From: Fonsecaea monophora
Taxonomy: Eukaryota > Ascomycota > Eurotiomycetes > Chaetothyriales > Herpotrichiellaceae
Assembly: GCF_001642475.1 (NCBI RefSeq)
Contig: NW_019173945.1
Span: 1-64,000 of the forward strand
Direction of reading: 5' to 3'
Length of the DNA: 64,000 nt
The notes below the pieces were generated by a model, which ran no database searches, had not been told where the DNA came from, and saw only the letters and a program-made list of their open reading frames with translations. How positions within the stretch are numbered: the stretch's first letter is position 1; each line of letters begins with the position of its first letter. The translations under genes were made by a program, and so were the position numbers. Below, piece by piece: positions 1-11,453 of the stretch.

Positions 1-1287
1 TCCTGGGGACCGTCTGACTATATACCTTCGAGTAATTTACAGGGCCCTACCGGCGCTAGTCCGAAGGCCTTCGGCCGAGGACTAGCGTGACGGTCATTAC
101 ACGTCCTTGGCATTCCTGCCAGTCACATCCTGGACAGCAACCTACGTCGCTATCAGCCTAATCAAATAGCATTCCCATTGTTGTGGCGCACCGATTGATC
201 TCGCGTATTAGAATATCTAAAATTGCTGCGTATTCTTCTCATAACAGGATATGGCCACGTTCACAGCCCGTCAATACTTTTGCGCGCTCCAGTTTAGCCC
301 ATGATCAGATGAACGGGCCCAACAGCAAAGCCATGCGCCTCCGCTTGACCCGCAAGACACCTTCTGCCTCACCGATGATCTGGATGGTGATGATCCCCAT
401 ATCATTCCTCGATACACCATCCTGTCTCATACCTGGGTCTATCCTCCAACCCCCCACCCACCACCCGCGACAAGATCATGTGAGCTTAATCTTGCCAGTT
501 GCCAGGCTGAAAGGCTGAAAGGCTGAAAGGGCTGCATTTTGGGAGGATTTCTGTTGAAACCTCAATCGAATTTCGGTCCTTTTCTCGTAGATGTGTGATA
601 TAAGTGACACAGTCTATGCCTATAGTGAGTGATATTGGTGGTCATTTTCCTAGGCAAAGAAGTATACAGGTTCGTAAAAGAAGAACCACCAATACTATTA
701 GAAGTGCAATTTCTTGCTTCTGGGTTCCTTTCCCCCTCGGATTTGAAGGCAAAAGCCGCCACACTGGTGACAGCTTAGACCGGGGTGAAAATGGCATGTG
801 AAACACAAGAAATTTCAAACAATTCCCTGCTACCACTTGGGGTGCCAGAGATTTGATTGGAAGTTATATTGGTTTCAACAACCACGTTGCTCGAATTGGC
901 CTTGTGCAGCTTCGGACCTATTTACGCCTATTGGCCTGAAGACTTGGAAAAGCGGCTACATATTAACCCCTACCAAGCGTGCGTTTTCTGTGCTAGTCGT
1001 TCCACCTAGGCCCAGCAGCACTTGTGTGTTCAGCGCATCGGGCGGAACGGGCTCAATGAGGTTTTGTCATCTCAATTGATTGTGCTTCTGGTCGCTGGCG
1101 GTAACGAGTCTCGGGTATATATAGTAGTTGGGTAGCAAAATTGCAAGGTCCAGCGCCAACCTGGCCTTTGATTTCCCTTCGCATCTGACGTCGACTCCGA
1201 CTCTCCCGGGATGCTGTAGACACCTGGGAATCGGATGCCGATTTCTCCTCAGGAATCCAAAGGCTCGGACTGTGCTGGCATCGATTC
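1..1287. other. Gene-free left edge
   Basis: No reading frame here looks like a real gene; open frames are short and overlap on both strands. The only structure I see is the nested inverted repeat near position 54-87. The 3' flank of the ankyrin gene lies at the right end. Confidence 0.5.
54..87. repeat. Nested inverted repeat (hairpin)
   Basis: Nine-base arms CGCTAGTCC (54-62) and GGACTAGCG (79-87) are perfect reverse complements. A second 14-base palindrome, CCGAAGGCCTTCGG, occupies 61-74 at the start of the loop. It could be an end of a small mobile element or a structured spacer; no partner copy is visible in the window. Confidence 0.5.
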
Positions 1288-4200
1288 CTAATTCTTCGCA
1301 TAGACCAACGAGTCGAGTCCTGACAACCGAGGTAGCAACCCAGGGCAGTCTGCCGCAAGGGTTTTTGCAGTATCCACTGTCGTGGCAGAGAACAACGGAA
1401 TCGACCGATTGATTAATTCTTGAAGGACGGCAGTGTTCCTTCTTTCCACGCACGCCAACAATAGCTGATCGGCTGCGGGGGAGGGTGCGCTCGGGAGAGC
1501 TCCGTTTTCAACCAATACAATGGTATTTCTCCATCGCTCGACGGCGAAAATGAGCGCCTTCGTCTTGTCATCCTCGGCGAAGTGCGACGGGAATTTCTTA
1601 AGGAAGAAGGCGACTGACGTATCAACAGAGCGGTTGGACATCAGGGCGAGCAGAGTCTTTGGATGGGGAGGTAGCTTCTTTCGCAGCAACGCGACCATGG
1701 ACTCTCGGTCTCCTTTTCGGGCAAGATCCAAGTATACCAGCTGGATGAACTCGAGATGTTGCTTCAGAAACGCCTGCAGGTGGCTGCCGAGAACCGTGGC
1801 CGATTCCATGGTGTACTGGGTCTTATACCTGGTCAAGTTTGCAAGGAGAACGTCACTGATATCTCTGACAGTTTCGTCGGTGAGCCCGTTAGGGAAGGCC
1901 ACGTTTGTAGGAAGCCAGTCTCGCTTAAGCCAAGGAATTGACAGCAAGAGGTGGCATAAAGAGCTGTTTCCTAGACACGACCAGACCCAGCGAACCATTC
2001 TTAAGGAGATCAGAGTCTCCAGCCGTTTTGTTATGAGCGGAGTGTTCGGGTTGTAGTTGAGCGCCGCCTGAATTGACGACTCCATGTTCTTCTCCATGGC
2101 TGCCTCAATCCCGCGGACAAATAACGAAGGGATCGTAACCCTACTTACTGGAGAAAGGAGAAAGCGCCCATGGCTTGTTGAAATCTCTTCAAAAATAGAC
2201 ACCATTACCTCCAAGCACTCCAGATGCCCATTCGCTGCTGCAAGGACCCAAGCAGATTTCAAGTCTTCATTCTCGTGCTGGTTTGGGTGTCCATTCCATA
2301 AGATGCGGAGTACTGAGGCGTGCCCATTCTCGGCCGCAAGGATTAGAGCCGTTGTCCCGTCGTCGAGACAGGTAGATTGATCCGACCCAGCTATCAACAG
2401 CATCTCAACAACTGACGTATGTCCGGCTTCGGTAGCATAATGGAGTGCGTTCTTGCATCGTGCGGGCAGATCCCTTTTATGCACGTCGAATCCGTGTTGT
2501 AATAAGAGCCATACGATAGCCTCGTTGCCGGTCTGAGCAGCTATCCACAGGGCGCTGTTTCCACAATGTGTCTTTGTGAGGATCCCGTCGTCAAGGAATT
2601 GCTTCACGCCAGCCACAGAATTATTTTGAATGAGACGTGCGACTTCAGCATTCAGCCACGTGTTGGGAGGTGCGGCCGACTGTTCAGAAGCAAAGTCCTC
2701 GTAAAAGTGCCATTTCTGATAAGGTCTGGCAAGGACCGCAAAAGCTATGCGTTCCAGATGTTGGCTGATGTGAGTTATGAGTTTGTCTGTCGATTGCAGG
2801 GCTTCGTCGCAAAAGAGGCAGTTCATGTCTCGGATTTCCTTCTGGAAATAACCTCCGGGAATGCCAAGGGTATTGGGATGAATCTGCTTGATATGTGAGC
2901 GCAACTCGGACTTTCTCAATCTCCTCTTTGGTGTTGGACAATGGTTGCAACGGTATGAATATGATTCCGGATGAGATCTGAAAATATGGGACAGTATATG
3001 CTTTCTGGAGATGTACGTCTTGGAGGGAGTTGGGCAATTTTCGAAAATACAACAATAGGGCTCAAGATCACGTAGTACATGTGTCCTATAGACAATCAGG
3101 GCCATTTCCCACAGTTCGAAAGTTGAAAACTTACTGCCAATCACGCTTTCTCAGAATCAACACCTCCTCATTACAGATGTCGCAAAGAAAAGTGCGTTGC
3201 TTCCCCAGCTCAACGGGAGGAGGCGGGACCACGAATCCGGCGTCTTTTGAGCTAGCTGAGAGTGAAGATTGCGTTTTGATTGTCCAAACCTCACGAGTTC
3301 CGGCCGGTGGGGTATCTGGTAATTGAAGCGAGTTGTTTGAGTGGGATGATTGAGATAATGTAGATGCTGGACGACTTGGCTCAGGTTTCCCTGACCAGAA
3401 GGACACTTCCTGAGTCGACGCCCGAGTCAGCACAGAAACTGGGTGCCTGACATGGCTCCGACTTGGTTGATTTATATTTTCTGAAGCGTCAGCGGGAGCT
3501 GGGTCCTGATCAATGTCTGAAGAGTATGGCTGGTCTGTATAGTCGCGAGCATAGCTCCCACGTCGATCACCTTGGTTCTGCCCGTCATCGCTATGGAACC
3601 GGAGAGCCGGTTGGCAATGAAGGCTATCGCCGACGGAATGACACTCAACGCTCTCGCTGTCCATGCCATGAGCTGAGGACGTCGGCACATGAAAAGCGCG
3701 TGGGAGCTTTTTCGCTCTTTTCACATTAAACCGTGCTAGGCGATGAGCTAGGTACGATGGGATCAAAGGGAATCTATCGCAGATGTTGCGGTGGTAGATT
3801 GCCTCATCGATTTCCGCTCCCCATTCAAGGTCATCGGCGCCTGTCTTTTTGTCGTTGTTGCGATCAGCGTCATTCGTCCATTGCTTGATATGAACTTGTC
3901 GGAAATGCTCAATCTCGGATGCCTCCTCATCCTGTCTCGTCGTATCTACTACCGGGGTGTTTGATAACATGTTGGGTTCGAGGTGCACAGACTCAGTCTG
4001 GGCGAGCCAGTTGTCCAACGGCGTTTCGAACTCGGAATGTAACTTGTCTGAAGTTCTGGTCTTTCCCACCTTGGGTTTCTGAAAGTCGGGTCCGCCTGTT
4101 GGCTCGTATGAAGTTGGCTCCTTTTCACCGTAAGAGTTCGCCTGTGTTGCGTTGTGTACTGACGAGATTTCTTCGTCCACAGCCGGTGTATCGGTGGATT

Positions 4201-5773
4201 GCAATAGCGCCAGGATCGCCGTCGATTCCTCTGGATCTCTAGGAAGTGGTCTGGCCCCAAAGATCTCGAGATCTTGGGTGCTCTGTGACCATATCACTTC
4301 GTCATCTTCTGTCAGGACAGTAACTCGCTTTGTGCTGCCTTCGAGTCTCTCTCTTGACGGATAATACTTCAAGCCGCAACTTTTACTTCTGAGAGTGAGC
4401 TGTGCTTCAACGGGTTGGGAGAAAGCTGCTTACCACGTAACCAATGCCCGTGGGTGGTCCAAGTCGATACGTGGCTCTGCGCAACTTGGGCGTGGGCACA
4501 ACCCGCCCTGCCAGCGAATCTGGGAGATGATCACCGACATAGTCACTGAAGACCCTGGAAACACTGTTCTATGCCAGTCTTGCTTTTTGATGATGGCCCC
4601 ACCCCCTTTGGTGTCAATCAAATGGTATTGCCCTTCCAACACTTTGGCCTCACCAGGGATGCCCTTGAATTCGGCGCGGAGGAGGCCTTCGAAAGCCTAA
4701 CATAATGTCAGCGATGTCGACAGGATAGCACTTGCACACGTGCACGTGGGGACTCACCTCCCAGTGACGGAACCATTGATAGGGAAGTGAAACTGTCCTA
4801 CCGAGGGCGTCTTCAAAGAGAATAGCGTCAGAAAGCATCGACGGACTGTGTCCAGGACTATTCTGACTCGTTAGAAGCAACGCATATATCTGCATATTAG
4901 TTTGAATGATCCTCTGAAGCGCCACTTTTGTCTCCCGCCGGAAGGAGCCGAGGAAATCTATAATCTGTCCAAGGACGTTATGGAAACCGAAGACTGCTCT
5001 CCCGACCGAAGTCAGTGCACTTGAGACAGGAGTCAGGTGGCTCTCCAATCGTGCAGCAATGTCCTCGACCTTATCTTGTATGGGTCGTAGGCTGGCCTCG
5101 TGGTCGAGATGAGAACTCCGTTGCTGATTCGCGAGCTCCAGTCTTTCCATGCTTTCTCTAAGTTTTGTAATCTCGTCGAGGAGGCTAAAGTGCGCAATGT
5201 GCTCCTGTGAGTTTCTGGTCGAAGCAGATTCACTTTCAGCCCTGTCAGCAATATACTCCGCTAAGGCGTCGTAGATCTGCTCACAATATGTGCATGGAAA
5301 GCAAGAGGCTCAAGCAGAGTACTTTCATTGCAATGAACTTGCGGAATTGGCTGAATTCTTCCGATCCCAGAAAAGCCCACTTGACCTTGTGGAAGGCACC
5401 CTTGAGGCGGCCTCTCGGCGCGTATGGCCCAATTGATGCTTCGTAAGACCTGAGCTTTTGGTAGAACTCTTGGAGACAAGGCTCGCAAGCCAAGGCCAGG
5501 CCGCGGAGGGCATTGACTTGTACCGCATTGTCTTCGGTAATGGTCAGTTTTGTCACTTTCTCGAGCAATCTTTTGAGGCTTTCCAGTTCAACAACAGCAT
5601 GTTGGTACTCCGAAGCAGAGCCCCCAACCCCTTTTAGTGACGAGATTATTTTGCCTGTGAGCTCTAGAGGAACCATCAGCTGGACCACGACCCTGCTTTC
5701 TGGTTGATGATGGCCAGAACGTACGTATCACAGCCACGAAGTCGCCGACCGAGAAACCAAATGGAACTGGCAT
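1288..5773 (-). CDS. Fungal N-domain / ULD / C2H2 / ankyrin repeat protein
   Basis: Six exons (5773-5725, 5663-5285, 5241-4758, 4696-4434, 4379-3135, 3085-1288) join in frame into about 1405 residues. The start MPVPFGFSVGDFVAVIQLTG is typical of the fungal N-terminal domain shared with STAND (NLR-like) proteins. A coiled stretch and a ubiquitin-like ULD-type domain (about residues 276-385, with the FEDALGRTVSLPYQWF and LEGQYHLID signatures) follow. A long disordered acidic/serine-rich region leads to C2H2-like fingers (about 795-920, Cys pairs such as CDIC, CNHC, CLFC with spaced His) and several ankyrin repeats (about 980-1105). All five introns are 43-61 bp with GT/AG ends. This architecture is common in Pezizomycotina and is thought to belong to signalling or allorecognition proteins, but its biochemical role is unknown. 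No NACHT or NB-ARC ATPase is visible. Confidence 0.85.
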
Positions 5774-7428
5774 TCTGTCCAGGTGGTGTAACGGCCATAA
5801 GATATCACTTTCGAGGAGAGTTTTCTGGATCCAATATAGAATACGACGTTTCCGTGTGCGCGATATAACAGAAAAGGAGGAAGCGAAGTAAGGCTGGATT
5901 ACCCCGCCGTGATATTCTGCTATGTTGCTAAGCGAGTAGCGACAGGTACGTTGGGCTCGGCCGCAGCTCACGCCTCCTTATCGCATGTGATTTTTCCCGA
6001 GGCTGTCCCCGAGGCTGCGCCTGCTCTGCCCCCATGGCAACCTGGCAGTCGATTTCCTGATGGTGGACTGGCTGTTTCGGTCGGTTGTTAGCAAGAGCAA
6101 GAGTGGCTGTATGTCTCCATCAAGCACTGCGGCAATCCTCCAGCCATGGATGCTGACTATATCGTGGTTGGAAAACTTGTCGTGGTAAGGCAGCCCTCCC
6201 TGAATGGGAAAAAGATTCATGTCCAACACCCTCCTCGTTGCTCAGGTCGTGAGATCGCTCTATCCACGAGATCAAGTATCGAGCCTAGAAGCGGATACTG
6301 AGCGAGGCGCCGTCGTACAACAACCTCTTGACGATAAAGTCCTGATCTATGGTCTGAAGTTGAGAGCCAGACTATCCGGTCAGGCCGGTTTCTGAAGGGG
6401 GCCATGAAATCAATACACTTTCGGCCAACGCCAGCTTCGGTTGGATCGGCCCGAATTGCTTGGTTGGTGGCTACTGGGTGCAACATATGGCGCACTAGAT
6501 TGTTACACGTTTGTGTCTGTCAAGGCTGTCGCATTTATTCACGACTGCATTGGTCGTGGAATTCAAGGACCGAGCCGCCCGTAAATGCTTTCAGCCGTGT
6601 AGACAGTACACAAGAGCACTGGATCAAGTAGACGGGCCAATTTCCACCAAATCCGGTAACCATTGTGTCAAAAAGGTCTGAGCGAGAATGGCTTGACGTC
6701 TGCTAATGTTCTCGTCGGTGTTACCATCGAACGCGAGGAAGTGGTGAAGCCATTCATATATTTCCTCTGGACGTACGGATGCCCTGACCCCGTTACCGAC
6801 CATCAAGAATAAATGCGCAGATGCGCCATCAGTGACTATAGGCGCGCCATTTACTTGATGCAATATGTTACCAGAGTAGACGAACACTCCGGGATTCGTG
6901 GTGTCTCTGTCATTTAGCTTCTCATGATCAAGTCGCGCAATGGGGTAAAAGGAGAAAGGGCAACTGCAGCCTTGTGAGATTTGATCCGTCGAGCGATGCA
7001 GCATTGCTCGATCAGGTTACTCTCCTCCTAGACGGCAGTGGAATTCACTGACGGTCATAAAACTAACTCACCACATCTCAAGGTGATCTCGTCGACATTG
7101 TTGCAGCGAAAAAAGTGACTTGGGATGGACATGGACTGCCAGACGGCGCTATCAACTTTCGGGGAAATGGAGGCAAGTCGCGCAGTCCATGAAAGGAATG
7201 TCAGCCGAGCCGAAATGTACTAGTCTTCATCGTTGCATGTGGTTGTCGTGTCTTCCTCAAGAATCCATTATCAACTACGAAATATAATCTAAGGGTCTTC
7301 AGCCTGGGATTTCTCGTAGACTGCCTTGTCGTTGGCTCCTCAACCTCCCTAGCCCCGCTACTCGCTCCTGGCATCTCAAATGTCAACGCTCTCTTGACCT
7401 TCCTCCTAGGTGAAACCGACTACGAACC
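5774..7428. other. Intergenic, one unrecognised frame
   Basis: The stretch holds a 126-codon open frame on the minus strand (7004-6624) with fairly protein-like composition but no family I recognise. I could not join it to other exons without hitting stops. Other frames here are short. It may be a decayed gene or chance. Confidence 0.4.
6624..7004 (-). CDS. Unrecognised 126-residue open frame
   Basis: Starts at ATG 7004 and reads MLHRSTDQISQ..., ending ...LPDLVEIGPST. The middle (SGNILHQVNGAPIVTDGASA, then VRPEEIYEWLHHFLAFDG) looks protein-like rather than random. No domain, signal peptide or membrane segment is apparent. Upstream, a possible small exon (ATGTCCATCCC near 7134) ends at a good GTGAGT donor, but I found no acceptor that continues in frame. 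It could be a fragment of a degraded gene. Existence as a gene is uncertain. Confidence 0.25.
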   Translation of the reverse strand: MLHRSTDQISQGCSCPFSFYPIARLDHEKLNDRDTTNPGVFVYSGNILHQVNGAPIVTDGASAHLFLMVGNGVRASVRPEEIYEWLHHFLAFDGNTDENISRRQAILAQTFLTQWLPDLVEIGPST

Positions 7429-8496
7429 ATGGCCAGCTCACCTCCCTCTCCATTTCCCGCCAGTCTTCCGAACCCCAAAAAGCGAACCTCGATGAGCTCA
7501 CAGGCATCGGCACAAGGAGCATCCAAGAGGCCGAAACTACATCCTCTCAGACAGACTTCATTTCCTGCCCAAAATGCGAGTGGAAGATATGGCTCCGGGG
7601 TCACGAGTGCGCGCTCCGAATCAGGTAGCGTTGCCAATAGTGCCTTGTCAGGAGTGAGTGGCAAAGTCCCTGGCCGCGGGAGAGGAAGACCTCGGAAGTC
7701 ACAACAACTCAACGACGAAGATACTCGCTCTGTGCGTCAGGCTCCTGCGGATACGGCCAGTCAAGTCGAAAGTGCCTCAAGAAATGCTGGTCGCGGAACA
7801 AAGTCAGTCGTCAGCGCTCGTTCAGGCGCAGCTGAGCAGGAAGAGGATGACGAAGGTGATATTGACGGCATGTTTGAAACCATGGACGAGCAAGAAAGAC
7901 GTCAAGCAGAAGAAGAGGAAACACGACAGGAGCAGCGTCGTGAACGGCTAGCCGACACGCTTGACCCGGACCAATATGCACGATACAATCAATGGCGGGC
8001 GCTCTCACTCAACGTCGCGACAGTTAGGAGACTAGTCAATTCTGTGGTGTCGCAGTCGGTCACATCTGCTCCACTGCAGGCGGTAAGAATCTACGGCAAA
8101 TGGTTCGTGGGCGAGATTGTGGAGAGAGCACGCGAGGTACAGATCGAATGGGCCAAAGCGTACGAGGAGACGAGAAAAGAGGAACGGGAACGACGGCAGA
8201 AAGAGCTGGAAGCCCTCGAGGAGAAGCAGAAGCAAGGCAACCATTCCGAGCAACAAGCCCGCTTATTGACGAGAACCATTGAGGGACTGAGGAGAGAAGT
8301 CAAGGAGTATATCCCAAATCCACACAAGGGAGGTCTCCTGCCGGATCACCTTCGAGAGGCTTTGCGGAGATACAAAGCCGATGGTGAAGGCGGAGGAGTC
8401 GGATTCGAAGGGACAAGCCATGGTCTACTTGGGGTGCAGGGACCTGTGGCTTGGAGAGTTGGTGATGGTGCTTCGGGCAGACGACTCTTGAGATGA
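7429..8496 (+). CDS. TAF11: TFIID subunit TAF11-like (TAFII28 histone fold)
   Basis: Single-exon, 355 residues. TAF11 pairs with TAF13 in the general transcription factor TFIID in the nucleus. The N-terminal half is low complexity with basic runs and an acidic block (EEDDEGDIDGMFETMDEQE). The histone fold begins near residue 181, with RYNQWRALSLNVATVRRLVN and then GKWFVGEIVERAREVQIEWA, the conserved TAFII28 pattern. A charged helix (about 250-285) follows, then PNPHKGGLLPDHLREALRRY. Start chosen at ATG 7429, the first ATG in frame. The fold is well conserved; the tails are not. Assignment is by motif recognition. Confidence 0.85.
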   Translation: MASSPPSPFPASLPNPKKRTSMSSQASAQGASKRPKLHPLRQTSFPAQNASGRYGSGVTSARSESGSVANSALSGVSGKVPGRGRGRPRKSQQLNDEDTRSVRQAPADTASQVESASRNAGRGTKSVVSARSGAAEQEEDDEGDIDGMFETMDEQERRQAEEEETRQEQRRERLADTLDPDQYARYNQWRALSLNVATVRRLVNSVVSQSVTSAPLQAVRIYGKWFVGEIVERAREVQIEWAKAYEETRKEERERRQKELEALEEKQKQGNHSEQQARLLTRTIEGLRREVKEYIPNPHKGGLLPDHLREALRRYKADGEGGGVGFEGTSHGLLGVQGPVAWRVGDGASGRRLLR

Positions 8497-9282
8497 TGTG
8501 GCGGTGTTTTCTGGACCCCTCGACGCCCTGCTGGAGTGGTCGGCAAATCTCCGCGATCCTGCCCCAACGAACCCATGGCTCTTTTTCGGTATACGAGTCA
8601 TGATTGAAACCATCTGAAAAACTGCAATCGAAAAAGGAACTTGGCCCACGTACCTGAACTCCATGGGTTCCCTTCTCAGAATCGAGCACCAATTGACATG
8701 GTGCCGGCCTGTCAACGGTGAGACCTGGCGCGCTAGAGGCTAGAGGCCTGCCTTATTAAATAACTAACTTTTTGCGCTGGCTAGTGCTGAACACCACCAC
8801 CGCACGGAGTTCCGCAGGAGTAAATGAGTTGTAAGCGAACGAATGAGGCTGAAGTCTTGTTTAGCAGTATGAGCACCGCGGCATTGTCTGCTTACGACGA
8901 AAGCTCGGGCCTCATAATCCGCCGTCTATTTACCTCGCTCGTCACCTTTTCATCACCCACCTAGTCCAAGCTGTGTGCGTGCTGCTGTAGACGCTCGAAA
9001 AGGAAGACACGGCCTGGCGATTTATTGGCCCCCTCCAGCCCAGAGGCTACCAAATATGTTGCAAATCCCAGAGTGGGACGCCTGACCAGCGAAGCCTCTG
9101 CGGCTCAACGTTTTGATGCAGCTCTGGCGTGGATCAGGCCCCATTGACGCCACATGGCCCATTTAATAAGATGTTATATCTTCAATGTTGCCGTCCTGTG
9201 TTTCTTCCCTGCCCCATTTCATATGTCCTCGAGGAAATGACGCGCAACGGTGCATAGCGCAATAGCACTTTGACCATGGCAG
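8497..9282. other. Intergenic
   Basis: Nothing gene-like on either strand. It holds the 3' flank of the TAF11 gene and the promoter region of the next gene on the same strand. An out-of-frame ATG at 9275 lies just before the chosen start at 9283. Confidence 0.5.
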
Positions 9283-10603
9283 ATGTCGTTATTGCGCGGG
9301 CCTACATCTGCACACCGCAACGACCGCAGCAGCTACTACTTGGGAGAAGGCTCTGCCTTTCTTGACGACTACTCCCCGCAGATTGTCCGCGCTGGCACCT
9401 TCAGCCAGAAGATCGACGGCCTCTTCAGACGTCGAAAGACCAACTGGCACGATGTCGAGCGAAGGTTTGAGCGGAAATCGAGACCTTGGAACCCCCTTCT
9501 CGACTACCTTTGGGATCACAGATATCCACTCCGTGCCCTTTTGCCCATCACCGCAGGCCTACTGGAGCTGATCCTGGTGCTATTTCTCTTTGGCACATAC
9601 TACACCTTACCTGCTGATCCGCATACCGGAGCCAAGCCACCCCGGGTTGCCGATCTTTACTCTACATTTCCGTTCATGAGCTGTGTTGGCTCAAAGAGGC
9701 TATCCGTCTATCGGGGGCTGACCTTTTGTGTGGTGTTTCTCGGCATTACATCGACTGCCATCAGCTTCTATTTCACCCGCGACGACCAATTGGGCTGGCA
9801 GACGCGTCGAGCGGGATGGCTCGCCAGCGTTGTGGGAGCCGGTCTCAGCATCTGGCTTGTCTTTGCTGCAGCGACGCCTGACAAGCACCTTCACCTCTTT
9901 GTTACTTCGGTGAAAGCGATCACCGTCTTCTCCATCAAATCTACCGGGCTGCTGGTTGACCACTTGGAACGCCAAAAGTATCCGGTGCTTCGAGAGCTTG
10001 CTGTGATCAAGGTCTTGCTGTGGTGGAGAGTTGTAACGTTGGGTCTTGCCTTTCGTAAGTTCTTGATTATCCGTCGCCTCCATCAAGCTCTGTCTGATAC
10101 ATGGAACAGCGCTCGCCGTGATGACAAATGTTGCCATCTTTGGCTGCAGCGAATCAAAACCTGAAACAATTCAAACCCCAGGGACTACTTGTTACCGTAT
10201 CATGGCACTGGGAGCTCCTGCGGAGTGGCTCTATGCGCTCACCACCGTCTCCTGGAGCCTGGCAATCGCCTTTGACATCTATACAACACCCATCGTCAGT
10301 AAAGCCAAATCCCAGCAGGATCAGACTGCCACAGAAATGCTGGAATCTTCTTCGGTCGGTCAGTGGAGAGGCCATTCACACAGTCAAGAAAGCCTGGCCT
10401 CTTTCGCCTCACTCGACAAGGACGAGGACTTTGGTCCCGATCTGTCGTCACCTGACGAATTCGACGACAAGGGGGGCAGCAGGACGCAATACAGGAACCT
10501 TGGCAGAAATCCTAGGAATCTCCATGGTGAACATGACTTTGCAAACGAGGAAGACTTTGAGGAGGATCTCGGGCTGGCGGTTCGAACAAGAGACTGGGCT
10601 TGA
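9283..10603 (+). CDS. Multi-pass membrane protein, unknown function
   Basis: Two exons (9283-10054 and 10110-10603), joined by a 55-bp GTAAGT...CAG intron, give 421 residues. About six hydrophobic helices are visible: near 84-106 (LLPITAGLLELILVLFLFG), 141-163, 175-195, 205-225, 240-270 (spanning the splice site) and 290-315 (APAEWLYALTTVSWSLAIAF). A charged N-terminal cytosolic stretch (RRRKTNWHDVERRFERKSR) precedes the first helix, and an acidic tail (after about 320) follows the last. I do not recognise the family with confidence. The helix spacing loosely recalls Frag1/DRAM/Sfk1-type proteins, which is a guess. The gene itself is well supported by the clean splice. Confidence 0.75.
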
Positions 10604-11453
10604 CGGCACAATTGTCTGGGTAGTCAGCGAATTGGATCGACAAAGTCGAAAATAATATGGATTATGGGCTCCTATGAATATTGATGGAATGGCGGCGGAT
10701 TTACAGAGTCTTGGAACTCGAGTCCCATCTTTTGAAGCGACAGAGGGATCTCATTCCATTCAAGAGAGTCCAAAGTCGAGGCAGCACCAGGGTGGCTTCT
10801 TACAAGGCTGTAAGATGACGAGAGCAGACGGCGACATGATATATTTGTCTAATTAGGATCAGGCAAGTTTGGAAGGGACTATCCTTTGGCATCCACTCTT
10901 CCTTACTAGGGGGCAATATTCATCTTGTAATGAAATCTCCACATATACGAAGGATGATGGACACGGGAAGCATTTCCGACAACCCTGAGACCGGCTATCC
11001 ACGCCATCATCTTCGCGTCACCAGCATGACCGGCGTATGACATTATCGTGACAGACAGAATCTGCGACATGTAAACACTGACGTCATTTTCAATAGGGGA
11101 TTCCTGATCCGTGTGTCCGAATCGAGAGGAGAGGAGATGATATACAAATGCCATGCATAATGGGACTAGCAGAGGAGAAAGTCCATTCTGTCAGGGTCCG
11201 TCACCACTCGTTGTTTATTGTTATACATATCCTCATCGAGTTTGAGTTCCAGAAACCCCTTCTAATACCATTTTCACTTGAAGTTTTCTAGGCTCGGAAT
11301 TCAACTCCGTGGCCCCTGGAGACAAAGTACGAGATACATATCCAACTGTGATTGTCGACACTGCGAAAAAATCAAGGCGATATACATGCATTCTCCTCAC
11401 GATACCTGTATATTACTTTGAGCTCTTTTCAACAGGATCTTGTTATTTGCGAC
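10604..11453. other. Intergenic
   Basis: No supported gene. An 82-codon minus-strand frame (11154-10906) has no recognisable features. The right end carries the promoter of the glucokinase gene. Confidence 0.45.
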
